A DNA stretch of 64,000 bases from Lepeophtheirus salmonis (taxonomy: Eukaryota > Arthropoda > Copepoda > Siphonostomatoida > Caligidae). The stretch's first letter is position 1; each line of letters starts with the position of its first letter. A model generated the notes under the pieces. The model was given only the letters and a program-made list of their open reading frames with translations. It searched no databases and was not told the DNA's origin. This document shows, in pieces, positions 48,532-60,634 of this stretch. Both the position numbers and the translations under genes were made by a program. The stretch is taken from positions 3,104,422 to 3,168,421 of the forward strand of contig NC_052142.2 in NCBI RefSeq assembly GCF_016086655.4, written 5' to 3'.

Positions 48532-49259
48532 TGAATACTAATTTATATCACCATCAAGAGTTTTAGTAATTAATTCTCCGCAACTAATTTATGAATAACT
48601 ATTAATTATTACTTTATTACATACAAAGCTTTTCAGGTATTGAATGAGAACTAAGATGGAAGACAGAAAAAAAAGTAAACACCATATTTCTTTCATAACT
48701 ACATAATTCAATTAAATCTCTGAATTGGGTGCTGGGCTGGATTATGAATTTGGTGGGTTAGATGATGATTGCTGCTGCTGTTGTTATAACTGGGCATGTG
48801 CGACACTAATGTAACTTTGCTCGTTTAACCGTTTCATCCGCTTCTTGCTCCAAAGCTCATGACAGTCTTGATACTTTGCTAAGTTAGGAGGTGGCCACTT
48901 GGTTTCATCTTTATAGATTTTTTAATAAATGTAATAAGTTTCTTGCTACGGCTGCTTCCCTGCCTCCTTCCATAGGTCCGAAAAAAAAGTCAATGCCCTT
49001 TTCCTTAATTTTAATTTCGCAAGTATCTTAGACGTAAGATGCATTAAGTCTTTCGTCATTTCACACGACGTATAAATATGAAGTTGCATGACGATTTCAC
49101 CACATTTAAAAGACAGTTTATATGAGTTTGTAGGTTTCTACGCACTATGTTTGTAACATTGGTTAGAGAAGACGCCATCTAGGCTGAAAAAGGAGGCTCT
49201 ATTTGAAATAAAGGTTCTTATGATGTTATATATGTCATCGCTAATGTTGCTTTTAAATT

Positions 49260-49640
49260 TGTCTTAAAACTATCCTTTGACTTATTGTATCAAAGGCCTT
49301 GTGTAAATCAACTGTTATTATTGTACTATATCCCCCATTTGCGTAATATCGTAAATATGACGTTTATACATTGCTCTTCTGGACTCATTTTTGATAAGTG
49401 GGCCCCATCTTTTGCATTATGGTACATGAAATTATTTTGTGCAAGACCTCCAATAGGGTTATCGCATAGAAACTTCTTGGATCGACTGCTTTACTGTCAG
49501 ATTTTGGCGTTAAGGTAATAATTCCTCGTTTCAGATTAAATGTAGAAGTAATTCCACTAAAGCTTGGTGATTTATCTTCTTTAAAATGCTTCCTGATTTA
49601 CGAATTAAAGTAAAATTCTGAAAAATATGGTTTTGTTCTT
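49260..49640 (-). pseudogene. LINE family 2 reverse transcriptase fragment
   Basis: Minus-strand blocks in order: SPSFSGITSTF (RT block 1, usually SPGPDGI), GIITLTPKSDSK and DPRSFYAITLL (block 2, usually GxIxLxPKxDxxxxxxxRPIxLL), HKIIS, then ITVDLHKAFDT at about 49286-49320 (block A with the first catalytic Asp). This is a clear non-LTR RT up to block A. A stop follows soon after (RQI*), and the YxDD block was not found. Block 2 has Phe-Tyr-Ala where Arg-Pro is usual. One or more frame changes separate the blocks. Confidence 0.8.
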
Positions 49641-49876
49641 TAACCAGTTTCTTTCGTTAACCATGCCGTTTTCCAAATAAAATGTCTGTGTAGAACTCCT
49701 TTCCTTCTAGTAATTTGATTTTCCCAGGAATATTCTGAGCTTGTTGATTTCTGTTTTTCTCAAAGACAAACACATATTTTTCAACAAAGTATGCATCCTC
49801 ATTCAACTCTCTAAGGTGTTTCAAGTATTATTTAAAAGAAAGTCTTTCATATTCAAGCATTAATATTTGTGCCTGT

Positions 49877-50925
49877 TTAAATCTGTTGAATATAAGACTC
49901 ATTCGATTGAAGCTTTATTTGTCTTATCTTGTGATATGTTTCGTTTTTTTCATCACGAATTTCCTCTATCACAATTCTCTTAATTCCATTAAAAAGTACG
50001 CCAAGAATTTTATTTGTATTTTTTCCATTAGTCTTTAGTTTATCAATAACTTGGTCCAAATGTTTAGAGGCCGCCCAATCGATGAACCTTTGATTTTTTA
50101 AAATCTTTTTGGGCATTATCCATTTTTTTCTCTTATGAGACAGAGGAATCTCTATTACAAGAGCTTTATGGTCTGATCTGCCGTTATTAACTGTCTCAAT
50201 ATGTTTTAATCTCTTTGTCATCTCCGAATTTATAAGTAAGAAATCTTTGCGACTTTTCATCGATTTAGTCGACTATGTATCGATAAAACTGTCTCCATTC
50301 CAAAATTTAACTGCGTCAACTATTCCTAGATCTTCTATCATCAGTTCCAAAACTTTCCTAGATTTTAAGTTATATTGCCCTTCGTAAATACATGAATCCA
50401 TTGGTTTGCCAAAGAACAGATTTAGATCACCAGCCAACACTAGATTTTTATAGTCTAGTTCTGAAAATTCTTTACAAATTTTTTCATAGAATTCCGCTCT
50501 ATCTTCATATGGTCCATAAGTGTTACCTACAATAACTTCCCAATCTTGTTTTCATTGTAGTCTTTTAGTTTGCATTCCAGGCCATTTTCTGATCAACATC
50601 CATCTTTTGTTGTCTAAATAGTTCCGATAAATAATTAATTCCTTAGGGTCACATTTTGTACAGTTTTCTCTACAACTATGATTTTCTTCATCGATTTTAT
50701 AGTCTTGAATATAAAAAATGTCTTCACTTCTAGATACAAGGTAGTCAATATAATCGTGTCTTCTTTCATAGGTTTTAATAGATCGTACATTTTGAGAGAA
50801 AATTCTAAAATTGGATTTTTTTTATTCAATAGGTTATAATTTCTTGATATGATAGAGGTTTTGTATTTTTGCAGAGCATTGTTACTCATAATATTCTTAT
50901 TTGTATTCGTCATATTAAATTTCAA
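49877..50925 (-). pseudogene. LINE family 2 endonuclease domain, frame-broken
   Basis: Reading 5' to 3' on the minus strand: a SQNVRSI start at about 50800 in one frame, then VGNTYGPYEDRAEFY and AGDLNLFFG at about 50450-50520, then NGRSDHKALVIEIPL at about 50130-50180 in the frame 50260-49877. These are the N-terminal Asn block, the central GDxN block and the C-terminal SDH block of LINE apurinic endonucleases; Asp and His of SDH are present. At least two frame changes and stops interrupt it. Confidence 0.78.
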
Positions 50926-51344
50926 TTAACAGACCGGAAAATCTTTTGATGTTTTTATACTTCTCTATTATTTTTCTTCCTCTTTCCCTTGGGTTCTTCG
51001 CTTGCAGGACTTGTCAATATTCTTTTGTGCAAGCCATCAGTCTTTTTTTTATTGGGAAATTTTTTGGTTGTGTCTTAAGACAATTTGCCAGTCATCTCTC
51101 AATCATTTGCCTTGGTTTGAAATTTTTCTATTATCCTGCATTTTATTCCGACCTACCTCCTCAACGAGAGATCCAACTCTCGTTCTGTCCTCATTATTAA
51201 TCTTCACAATGTTCCTCAACTTCCTCTCATGAACCTATTACATCTTTCGTTGTGACAGATTCCACTTGAATAAAAGATTTTTCAATGGGTGATGAAACAA
51301 AAACCTCTTCCAATTGTTTTGTATTGTTTGTACATTTAAAGGGG

Positions 51345-51500
51345 ATGCTATCGGGAGTCCAATACAAGTCCAAGGTCCAGCTGAAGTCTGCCCTCAAGAA
51401 TGCCTGAGCCAACCTCGACCAGTGCTTCATCGCCAAGTTATGCAACAAGTTCCGCTCCAGCCTGGAGTTGGTAGTGGAGAACATGGGCGGTCATATTTAA
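51345..51500 (+). pseudogene. mariner-family transposase C-terminal fragment
   Basis: A GC-rich patch whose plus frame reads LKSALKNA, stop, ANLDQCFIAKLCNKF, then LELVVENMGGHI and TAA at 51498. This is the end of IS630/Tc1/mariner-type transposases, usually xAWxxLDxxxIxKxxxxFxxRLxxVIExxGGHI. The TGA at 51405-51407 sits where Trp is expected. It lies between ORF1 and endonuclease of the LINE, on the opposite strand, presumably an insertion. The DDE/DDD catalytic part is missing. Confidence 0.65.
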
Positions 51501-51611
51501 TAGACATGTGTCTAAGACTCTTATCTTTCATATTGAATAAATTAATTCGTCGACCACTTTAAAAATTACATAATTATTGAACTACTTTTTAAAATTTAAG
51601 AGTGTTCAGTT

Positions 51612-52860
51612 TTAGAAGTGCACACATTTATAACCAGGTAATAGAGACTCTTCTCTTATATCTTCAAGTTCTTCCTCTGCAATGCTTGATGTTGATAATT
51701 GTCTCCTCTCTAGGGATAGGTACCATTTTTTCTCCTTTGTCTTATAAATCTTTTTGAGGTTTTTTAAGTATTCTTCAGGGGAAACGATAGGAAGTCCATC
51801 TTGTTTTACCCTTGCATTCAATAAACTTATGGCCGATTTCTTTACAATAGGAGCGTTACTTTTCAATTAAACTACTTTCTACTTTCACATATCTCCCTCC
51901 AATTGGTAGAAATTGAGGAATATCGATCATATTTTCAATTTTTTCAATTATATTCATCGATCTAACAGGTTCTTTTAAACATTTTGTTGCAAATTCCTCT
52001 TCATACTCTTTAAGTCTCGGTGTTTGATAATATGTATCCACCTCTTCACTTAAATAGTCAGCCATTGCTTTGACCTCTTCTGGGTTTGTGATCCTAGCTG
52101 CATTCGGAATCATAAAAGTATTTTTCTTGAATCCTGTCCCAGATTGAATAAGCTCATAATTTTTCACTCCAGACACCACCTGTCTTTCATTCTTCCTCTT
52201 GTCAATCATTACTAAATCTTGAAGCAGTTTCCCTTTTCATCAATCTTTTCAATTGTATCTTTGATATTTTTTTTCTTCAATTGCTATTTCTCTATAACTC
52301 CAAAATTTAGAATATGATATCATATCTTCTGACTCAATACCTATCTCGATGAGGATTTGAGATATTATCTCCATATTCATAGTAATGTCATATACTCTTC
52401 TTCCTTCCCTTTTTTTCGGTGTCTGAATTCAAAAACAAAAATGCCTTTACTCACTTGCTCAATTCCTTCTCTCGCCGGCGTATCAATCTGTATTCTTCTC
52501 CATTCCAAATTATTATTTCTCTTAAAAGTATTTGGATCCTTCTTCGTTATCTGAGCGTACGATGACTTATCATTTCGGTCGTTTCCCACATCCAAAGCCG
52601 ATTTAGGGGACACCATTTCGACAATAGATATTCCGAGCACTGTATACAATATTGTTGACGCCCTTCTATTTTTTTAAAATTTTCTCTATTACGTCTTTCA
52701 TAACATCTAGGTATATTATTAAGGTCAATGTTGTTTTAATTTGGCCCCTTCTCTTCCCCACGAAGATATATAAGTTTTTAAGGTTTACAATCTCCTCCCA
52801 CCTAAGTTGCACGTGGTTCGGGAATGCCCCCTTTGCTGTTTCCTTTAAGCTCATATCGTG
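51612..52860 (-). pseudogene. LINE family 2 ORF1-like region
   Basis: Open pieces at 52854-52666, 52649-52377, 52209-51856 and 51866-51612, in more than one frame. They contain Lys/Glu-rich text, with an ADYLSEEVDTYY stretch and a terminal acidic SIAEEELEDIREES. No zinc knuckle or RRM recognised. Called ORF1-like only because it lies 5' of the endonuclease with matching strand. The last two pieces overlap by 11 bases in different frames, which suggests one frameshifted ORF. Confidence 0.45.
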
Positions 52861-53689
52861 AATTATACCAGAAATCGTTCCATAACATATTTAATTGGTT
52901 AAAAGTGAATTTTACTCACTGCTGATTAAGGTTAATTAACATAAGTTAAGGGTTGGAAATACAAAATGTTAAAAGAGCACTTTTGATCCAAACATAAATT
53001 ACAGGCAAAAACTTAAAGCCTTCATTAAAATCTACAATTTTATTGTTGTTCTTTTTTCTTGTTTATAAAAATTTATATCAGGAAATTACTACAATAATGT
53101 TAAATTACTAGGTTTTCCGATTGCAACTTAAGTATACGTTTTCTTTTATTGATTTTTCTAAATTTTATAATTTTATATTGTTTTATTATTTTTAGATAGA
53201 AACTAAATGAAACCAAATATTCGAAATCGGTGACCTTCAACCTTTTCAAACATAAGACTTCTTGAATAAGAGGCAACCAATACAAGGATATGGGATGAAT
53301 TCAACATATATCGTCTTTGTTTTGTTTTTTAGAAACGAGAGGTTTTTTAAAGCAAAATCAAAGTTTTTTGTTTTTTGAATGAAATTATCGCTAGATGGAA
53401 ATTTTTTTTGCAATTTTTTTGCATGAATAAAACTAAAAGTATAAGATATTTATATATACTTATGATTTAAATCGTGTTTATTTTTTAGTGCAGCCATTAT
53501 TTATGGAATAGGTTATAGGAAGAATAAATTTTCTTTTCTGTGGCTGTTGTCAATTTATTATTTAACTTATGAGTAGTGAATTTCCTTCCCTACTACATTC
53601 GAAACCTGATGGAACATTCTCATGTGCTCATACAAGACGGAGAGTAACCTTGATTGAGGATTTTATTGAGGACTCAGAGTCGAATTAAG
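52861..53689. other. AT-rich intronic sequence, no recognised feature
   Basis: Between the LINE and the gypsy fragment. No supported frames. Confidence 0.3.
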
Positions 53690-55208
53690 GTTTAGAATCA
53701 ACTGAGGAAAAATTGATAGCAGTTTTTCAATTACCCAAGCAGAGTGATCTCACTCAATGGAAAGCTTTTCTGGGAATTGTAAATTTCTATAGAAAATTTA
53801 TTCCCAAAACGTCAACTTTTATAGGACCACTAAATAGCTTATCAAAAAGTTATATCAAATGGAGGTGGAGTGAAGAGGAAGACCATTCATTTATTAAATT
53901 AAAAAAAATGTTGGCTGTCAAATGTTTGATTCATTTCGATTCTAAATTGTCTATTTTTGTTATTGCAGATTCAAGTAATCATGGTATTGCCGTCATTTTG
54001 TGTCATGAAGTGAAAATGGTAGAACACCCAGTTTATTTTCCTTCTTGTACTTTAAGTTCTACTTAAAGAAATTATTGCTCAGTAGAAAAAGAAATATTTC
54101 CTCATATTTTTGCCCAAAAAAAACCATTATTATTTGTGAGGACAAAAGTTCTTTTTAATTACTTAATATAAACCTGTTATAAATTTAATCCTTACAAAAA
54201 CTCTTGCAGATTTTGTATCGGGTCGTATTCAGCGATGGAGTATTATATTTCATGCATATAATTTTACTCTTCTTCATCAATCGGGTGAACTGTTAGGGAC
54301 GGCCGATACGTTAAGCCCACTTCCTCTTCCTAATAGACCTGATTCTGTTCTAGTCTGTATGAGTGAATAAAGTCCCTTGATTTTTTAGAAAATGTTCTTA
54401 TTACTAGTAAACTAGTAAAATTGGATAAAATTATTTGTGCCTTTTATAATTATTGTTGATATGTTTGGCCTTAAAATAAAAATAAAAATTTCAAGGATGA
54501 GCTATCTCTACAAGATGGTTGTATTGTTTGGGGGAAGAGATGCATTATTGAAAGAATTACATTTATATATTTTAGGTTCTACTAAAATACAATAAAGGGC
54601 TAGATTTGATATTTAATTAATTAATTTATTATTTGCTCATGTTCTATTTTATAGATATTTTTTCTCCAAAAGCTCCAATCCATCCATGAGAGTGGCCTTC
54701 GAACCATGGGTTCGTTTACTTATTGACTATGCTGGTCCTGTTTATAATAAATATACTTTAGTAATCGTTGATACTCATTCCATATGGTTAGAAATACCTA
54801 CTAGTTATATTTTGTCTCATACTACAATATCATTCTTTAAAAAGAGTATTTTCTACATTAGGATTGCCTACTAGTCTTGAGTCTGGTAATGCTACTTGTT
54901 TTACTTCTCAGGAATTCTGAAACTATATAATTAGTAATGGTATAAAACATAATACTTCAAGTCCCTATCATCCTTCGTCTAATGGATTATTGGAAAATTC
55001 TAATAAACAATTAAATAAGTTAGTATTGTCGTGTTCTTCGAGTAGGTGGGTTGATCGACTCTCATCAGTTTTATTTCAATTAAAAATCCCTCCCCACATT
55101 ACTACGGGAAAGTCGCCATCTGAGCTTTTGTTGGGGAAAACATTGAGAAATTGTTTAGATTTAATTAACCCATTTCAAATATTTCAGATAAAGTTCAATC
55201 ATCCCTAG
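53690..55208 (+). pseudogene. Ty3/gypsy pol: RT thumb, RNase H and integrase remnants
   Basis: Plus-strand blocks in order: GLESTEEKL (53690), FLGIVNFYRKFIP (about 53770) and FIKLKKML of the RT thumb; NYCSVEKEIF (54070) and, about 54220-54350, RIQRWSIIFHAYNFTL and LLGTADTLSPLPLP, the end of RNase H (usually NADALSRLP). Then integrase pieces: PWVRLLIDYAGP at 54700 (the first catalytic Asp region), TYSIWLEIPT-like text, and at 54990-55208 a segment with TTGKSPSELLLGKTLR. The order and spacing fit one gypsy pol of the CsRn1/K02A2.6-like kind. It is broken by many stops and about 200-300 bp deletions. No protease, palm or LTRs found. Confidence 0.85.
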
Positions 55209-55679
55209 AAAAGCAGAAAATATATTGTGAATAATCCTCATCCACTAATAATAGATGCTCTTGTTTAACTTTAGTCAAAACCTTTATCCAACTAAAGAAT
55301 GCTATGTTATAATTATTAATTATTGAATTGTTATTCTCAATGATTAGACATCAAATATAATATCTTTAATCTTCAATATTATGTCTCTTACTGATGGTAT
55401 TTGATTTAATTCAATTGACTTATTTCAAAACACAATCAAATAAGCTATCTTCATTTCAGATTTTACTGTTTATTCTTCGAGTTTGCATATATTTGCATAT
55501 TATTTCAGCTTATAATAAATATTTTGTATTTTATTGACGGCATTTGAATTGAGTATATTGATTACTTTCAAAATGTCTTCGAATAAACTATTTTCATTTC
55601 AACTAACACTACGTCTATGTTTTTACACAACTCTTGGATCTTAAAAAAGAAAAAAAAATCCGTATTACAATTACTTACT
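55209..55679. other. AT-rich intronic sequence, no recognised feature
   Basis: Could include the 3' end of the gypsy element, but no LTR or polypurine tract pair was found. Confidence 0.25.
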
Positions 55680-55960
55680 TCAGCTTCAAAGATCACAATA
55701 CAATCCCTTTTTCTAATGTACTGAAAGAGGTCTGATTGAATGGGCGTGATGTTACAATGAGCCTTTTAGCTTCGAAGCCCACGAGTATAGTTTTATAATG
55801 AGCCCTTTAAGCTTCCAAAACCACACTATAATCCATTCTTCTAATTTATTCAAAGAAGTATGATTGAATGGCTGTGGTGTTACAATGAGCCATTTAAGCT
55901 TCGAAATCCCCGAATATGGTTTTACAATTGAGTCGATTGACTTCAAAGACCCCGATGTTC
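55680..55960. repeat. imperfect tandem repeat, ~129-bp period, about 2.2 copies
   Basis: GATTGAATGGGCGTGATGTT at about 55734 recurs as GATTGAATGGCTGTGGTGTT at about 55863. The following TTACAATGAGCC..TTTA..CTTCGAA..CC block recurs four times, so there is a half-unit of about 55-65 bp within the larger unit. The 64-codon minus frame at 55752-55946 is a translation of the repeat (repeated KLKGL/KLKWLI text), not a gene. Confidence 0.65.
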
Positions 55961-58900
55961 AATCAGTACTGCGCAAATATATCAAAAACAATTATAGAAT
56001 AGAAAATCAACCCCTAAATATTTGAGGAACCACAATCCAACTTATGTTCAAAATTAGGCTCGAAGGATAACCAAGGATAATGAAATTAATGGACTGTATT
56101 TCTTACTCTATAATAAAAAAACTGGACAATAATAACGCACATCTATTGCTATAGAGTTCTATATTTCCAGTTAGTTATATAATAATAAGAACCTCCTTAC
56201 ATTTTGAGGGGAAAACAGGTCAATATAATCAGAGTTACCAATAGGAGATAATATGGGAAGATATGTAATAGACTCAGATTCCAACTCGGTCTCTTGGTCC
56301 CCGGAGATTACGTCCATGCAATGGAAGGTTACTTGTTGCAAAGTGTACTTTCTTGAGATTTCATTTACGGTAGTATCTTACCACAAACATGTTCAAGGGA
56401 AAGAATATAGATGTAGTGGAAAATGCAAAACTTCAAAGTATAATGAAGAATCCTACAGGCAATAGCTTTGTAATATAGTGGACTCTCTGTAAAACCCACG
56501 ATATTGCTGATGGTGTCTCTCTTTATCCTGTCTCTGATACCCCCCCCCAAAAAAAAAAAAAAAAAACATAAATCAGAAGTATATGAGAACCTGCTTATCA
56601 CTCGCCCAATTGATCCGGTTCTACTACCATTGATAACTGCTTCGCGTAAAGATTTTAATTGTCAAATACTGATTAATACCATTCTCATAGACTTAAATAT
56701 AATGAAGTATCTACTGACCATCCTTCTAACGGCTTCTCCAAAGTGTGGGATTATTTATCTATTGATGAGGTATCGGATCTCCTCCTCCCAAGTGCAGTAA
56801 GATTCATTCTCTCAATTTCGTCTAAAAAATAATTTCTTCAGGAACTTTAGCACTCTCGCCATGCCATTCGTCGTACAGGGGAACTTGGTGAAACTTATAT
56901 TACTAGCAGGGGAAATTCCATTTCAAATATAGTGAACTCATGTCCTTTGTTCAATGAGTACAGACCATCACAAACTTCAGATCTATTAACATCCTCTTCA
57001 GGATCACATAAAAATAGACACTCATACGTTGTGGATATTGATGTAAGAGAAATTTTCATATTCATAAATTCCTAAAACGAAACGTCTAGCCAAAACATGG
57101 CATTTATTCTTTGTATTTAGTTTTAAAAATATGATTACGGATGGGTATTTCGTAGAGGGCAAGAAGAAGGAGAAACTTATGACAATGTAATCCCCTACAA
57201 TTTACTTAATTCTATTCTTTCCTTACATTATATTATTTTTGCTGTGTTTATTATTATTATCATTTTTCTGTTATTGTTTTGGATGAATTATGTAATAATG
57301 GGGGGAGATGTGAAATCATATGTAATTTAATCTACATTGAATCTCTTCTACTTGATTTTTTTGGTATTATTAAATCCTTTGGTGTACATTCGTAATTGAA
57401 ACTTCCTTTCAGCAGTAAATACACTGTCATTCAAGTACTACATACATTGCATATCTAAATCGAGTCTAAAGTCTCACAAATCCAAAAAAATTGCTGTCAA
57501 AAGGTCAATTTTTTAACAAATAAGTAATGTAAGGTTGAGTGAAAAGCTTCCAAAAATATATATGATTAAGTCAATTATTTCGCTAATTGACTTAATTAAT
57601 TAATATTTTAGAGGAAAGGAGATTATTTAAATGTGTTTCATATAAAATGTATTGGATTAGTATATATTATAGATTTATTTTATCTAATCGACTTGTTTAT
57701 ATTTAATTTCAGAACAATTTCATGCAATATTTTTGATTGCAAATTTATAAAATACTCCTTAAGAAAATTGAAAGTTAAACTGAAAAATCAACAAAGTCGA
57801 ATTATTAAATTATACAATAACTTTATTCTTTAGTTTTACCTGTAATATAAAGCAATTTAAAAAAATTTGTAAAAAAATACTAGCTTCCAAATATGATCTT
57901 TCATTTTTGTATGATTAGACACATTTTGTAGGAACTGTATTCATAAATAACTTAATAAATAATTTATCTTTCGAATGATGGAATGTTTTTTATCATTTTT
58001 ATTACCTATAATGCTTATCTATATAGTTATTTCACATTAAAATATGGCTGTCAATCGAAATTACCTAATAATAATATTTCTTAATAAAAAAAGAATTTAA
58101 CATAAGATCGACGAGGGTATAATTTTTGATTCTCATTTGGTATTCAATGAACTATTGCAAAAGACTTGTTGATTGTATTTGTTTAAAAGTTCTTGAATTT
58201 TTCTTATTCATGATATTAACCACAAAATTAAAATTAGTTTATCATTTTGTTGATATAGTAAACACTATCTTTAAAGACGTGGGTATCCTATTTTATATCC
58301 CGTTATTTTAAATAATTTTTTTTGTTCCACAATTGAATATGAACTGGCTTTTGAATAGGCTCAAGCAAGTTGAGACATGAATGAACAACAATACGAAGAA
58401 ATCGCTTACCTTCTTTGTATATATATATATATATATTAGCATTGATTTTACTGAACTAGCCATTCTGCTTCCAACTTTTATTGTACAAAGATGTCTAAGA
58501 TAAAATGATCCATTGAAGAAATGAGACATTATCTTGTGTCCAAATCGTACTTGACTCAGAAGGTGAGGATTTCAAATTGGAAAAATGAAGAAAATGTCCA
58601 AACACATCAATCAAGTTCTTTTGATTACTATTCTGATGTTTTTTACCAGCCTGACGTAAAGTAATTTTGTTAAATACCATTACTAGTTTCTCTAGATACT
58701 AAATGTATTTATCAACAACTAATTAGTATATTAAACATTTCAAGAAATGCCAAGATACAATCAACTGACTCAATTCCCCCCTCTAAGAAACATAAATGAA
58801 CCGACTTATTAGGAAAGAGAATATAGGTCAGCAAGGATAACACAATCTGCCACAAACAAATATGAAATGGAAACAGTTCAGAATGTTTTAGCAAAGAAAA

Positions 58901-59130
58901 CATATGAAGTAAGTCCCAGGTACATCATCATATACAAAACGTAATATCAAAAAGTTATCAGCTTTTCAAGTCTTGATCGATAATTGTACTATTGTACACA
59001 TTGTAAAATGAACAATAGTTGAGCCTCGTTAATAACTCTATAAATATATATGGACATCCAGCAAACGAGAAATACTCCAACTAATTGCTATAATATATGT
59101 GAGAGGAATCTTACCCAAATCGCACCCTAC
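55961..59130. other. AT-rich intronic sequence with microsatellites; no gene recognised
   Basis: Contains a C9 run followed by an A18 run at about 56540-56567 and a (TA)n run at about 58416-58437. Weak, stop-broken frames near 56250-57060 (for example SSGSHKNRHSYVVDID) are not assigned. At 58820-58915 a plus frame with SATNKYEMETVQNVL may be an N-terminal piece of the piggyBac fragment that follows. Confidence 0.3.
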
Positions 59131-59134
59131 TGAA

Positions 59135-59430
59135 GTCATTTGGTCAAGAAATTTTGGGATACTATGCCTGGCAACAAATATAAGGAATTATTAAGATATA
59201 TCTGTTTGATAATCGTTCCAAACATGACACAGACTAAAAAAAGAAAAGTTCACCTTGTTTTTAACATTATGGGATCGATTCTTGGAAAATTGTATTTCAA
59301 CATACAGGCCAAGTTAAAATATTACCATTGATGAGCAACTATTCCCAACAAAAGCTTGTTATCCATTTACCCAATATAAGGCTAATAAACCTGATAAATG
59401 TGTTAGAAAAAGAGCATTTTAGCTGCCTGA
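59135..59430 (+). pseudogene. piggyBac-type transposase fragment
   Basis: Plus-strand blocks: KFWDTMPGNKYKELLRYI (59146), FDNRSKHDTD in another frame (59205), FTLFLTLWDRFLENCI (about 59250), then NITIDEQLFPTKACYPF and QYKANKPDK (59318-59400). The order matches the DDE_Tnp_1_7 domain of PGBD4-like piggyBac proteins, including the TIDEQLF block, whose Asp (codon 59330-59332) corresponds to the first catalytic Asp of the DDD triad. At least two frame changes and one stop (just before NITIDEQ) are present. The other two catalytic Asp residues are missing. Confidence 0.8.
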
Positions 59431-60634
59431 TGTATTAATAGATTAGCCACAAGCAGCTATGGGAGGAACGAAATAAACATAAATAGCCTCTCTGTATCTA
59501 GCTTGAACATATTAATTCTTAATTTACATAAACACATATTCAAAAAATATTCTGCATTTTTGGGATTTTTCTAATTTTCGGGGGGACTTCGGAGCAACAT
59601 AAAACTAGTGCTTATTTATTAACAAAAGCAAATAAATTTTATCATCACAAAGTCTCTCATTTCTAAAAGGGAAATATTATGAAGATTGAGGATAATAATA
59701 ATTCATTACATATCCCCGTTCTGGTTACCTCTCATTCAAGAAGTATTTTATATAGTCTTATTAGTTTAAACAAATGCTGTAAAAATGAAACAAATCTATG
59801 AGACAGTGTTACAAAAAAATGTTTGGATTGGTATATTTAAGTATAATATATAAATGTACGTATGTTAATTATTTATAATTCTCTAACAACTTTACAGCTA
59901 CCGCTGTGGCGTACCATGGCTTTAAGGCATAGGGATGCTAATTCCGTGTGCGTCAAAAAGATTAATACATATTTAACCCCCGTAAAAAATTTTAAAACAT
60001 AAAAGTATTTTCTCATTTGAATACCCTTCTGAAAGATTGTTATGATCAAGTAAATATTTTAAAGGAATTTTTATATTAATATTAGAAATTGAAGCCCCAT
60101 ATGTTACCCATATTTATGACAGAAATATTATTATTCAAATTTATATTAATATTTTATTGGCTTTCTATTAAAACTTCTTCCCTGATCATTTCTTTTAAAG
60201 CAAACAATTACTTTAAATTTAGAAAAAAATAGTTTATTTAAAAATATAATGTTACCAAAATATTTATGGTCATGTAACCTCCTTATCAATAAGAAATTTT
60301 AGATTTTAATCACTACATATGTATTTGTAACTTAATTTTATTAAACAAGGACTTATATATTTTTCTTTAAACTTTATAATTTGTTTATACTTGACCAATG
60401 GACAAATCTTATTTTATTTTTACATTAAATCCTAATGTGCCATTAACTATCAGGAAAATTGCTACATAAACTATTATAATTACAATTTCGATATGAGATA
60501 ATGAGATAACATCTGGTTAATAAAGTACTTCTCATTATCAATTAAAATAAATTAAATCATGTATCAAAATTTTTAGAATAATCATTAATGCTAAAAGTAA
60601 CGATAATAAACTATTAAGTGCAATACATCCATAC
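59431..60634. other. AT-rich intronic sequence next to the homeodomain exon
   Basis: No features recognised. It forms the 5' end of the long Pax3/7 intron and could hold regulatory sequence, but nothing visible supports a specific site. Confidence 0.25.

Larger units (their letters stand above)
48257..52860 (-). mobile_element. LINE family 2, mosaic near-full-length copy
   Basis: A minus-strand non-LTR retrotransposon lying in the Pax3/7 intron in the same orientation as the gene. From 5' to 3' (high to low coordinates): ORF1-like frames (52854-51612), a mariner fragment (51345-51500, opposite strand), endonuclease (50925-49877), reverse transcriptase (about 49640-49260), a family 1 block (49040-48940), and a 3' region ending in a T16 run at 48257-48272 that could be its poly(A) tail. 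All coding parts are broken by stops and frame changes. The partner copy at 30520-32200 lacks the RT. Confidence 0.7.
47501..60634 (-). other. 13.1-kb Pax3/7 intron filled with transposon remains
   Basis: Bounded by a CATAG|GTATGG donor and an ATATCAG acceptor, phase 2. It contains LINE family 1 and 2 sequence, a mariner fragment, a gypsy pol fragment, a tandem repeat and a piggyBac fragment, listed separately. An additional small Pax exon inside cannot be excluded, but the exons on either side already join in frame. Confidence 0.65.

Noticed and set aside
51314..51562. 82-codon plus frame with Gln/Pro-rich text
   Set aside because: It is an out-of-frame reading of the mariner C-terminal fragment, whose real frame ends in GGHI and a stop at 51500.
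56504..56800. 98-codon frame beginning near the C/A homopolymer
   Set aside because: It crosses the A18 run (poly-Lys), has no recognised domain, and composition is as expected by chance.
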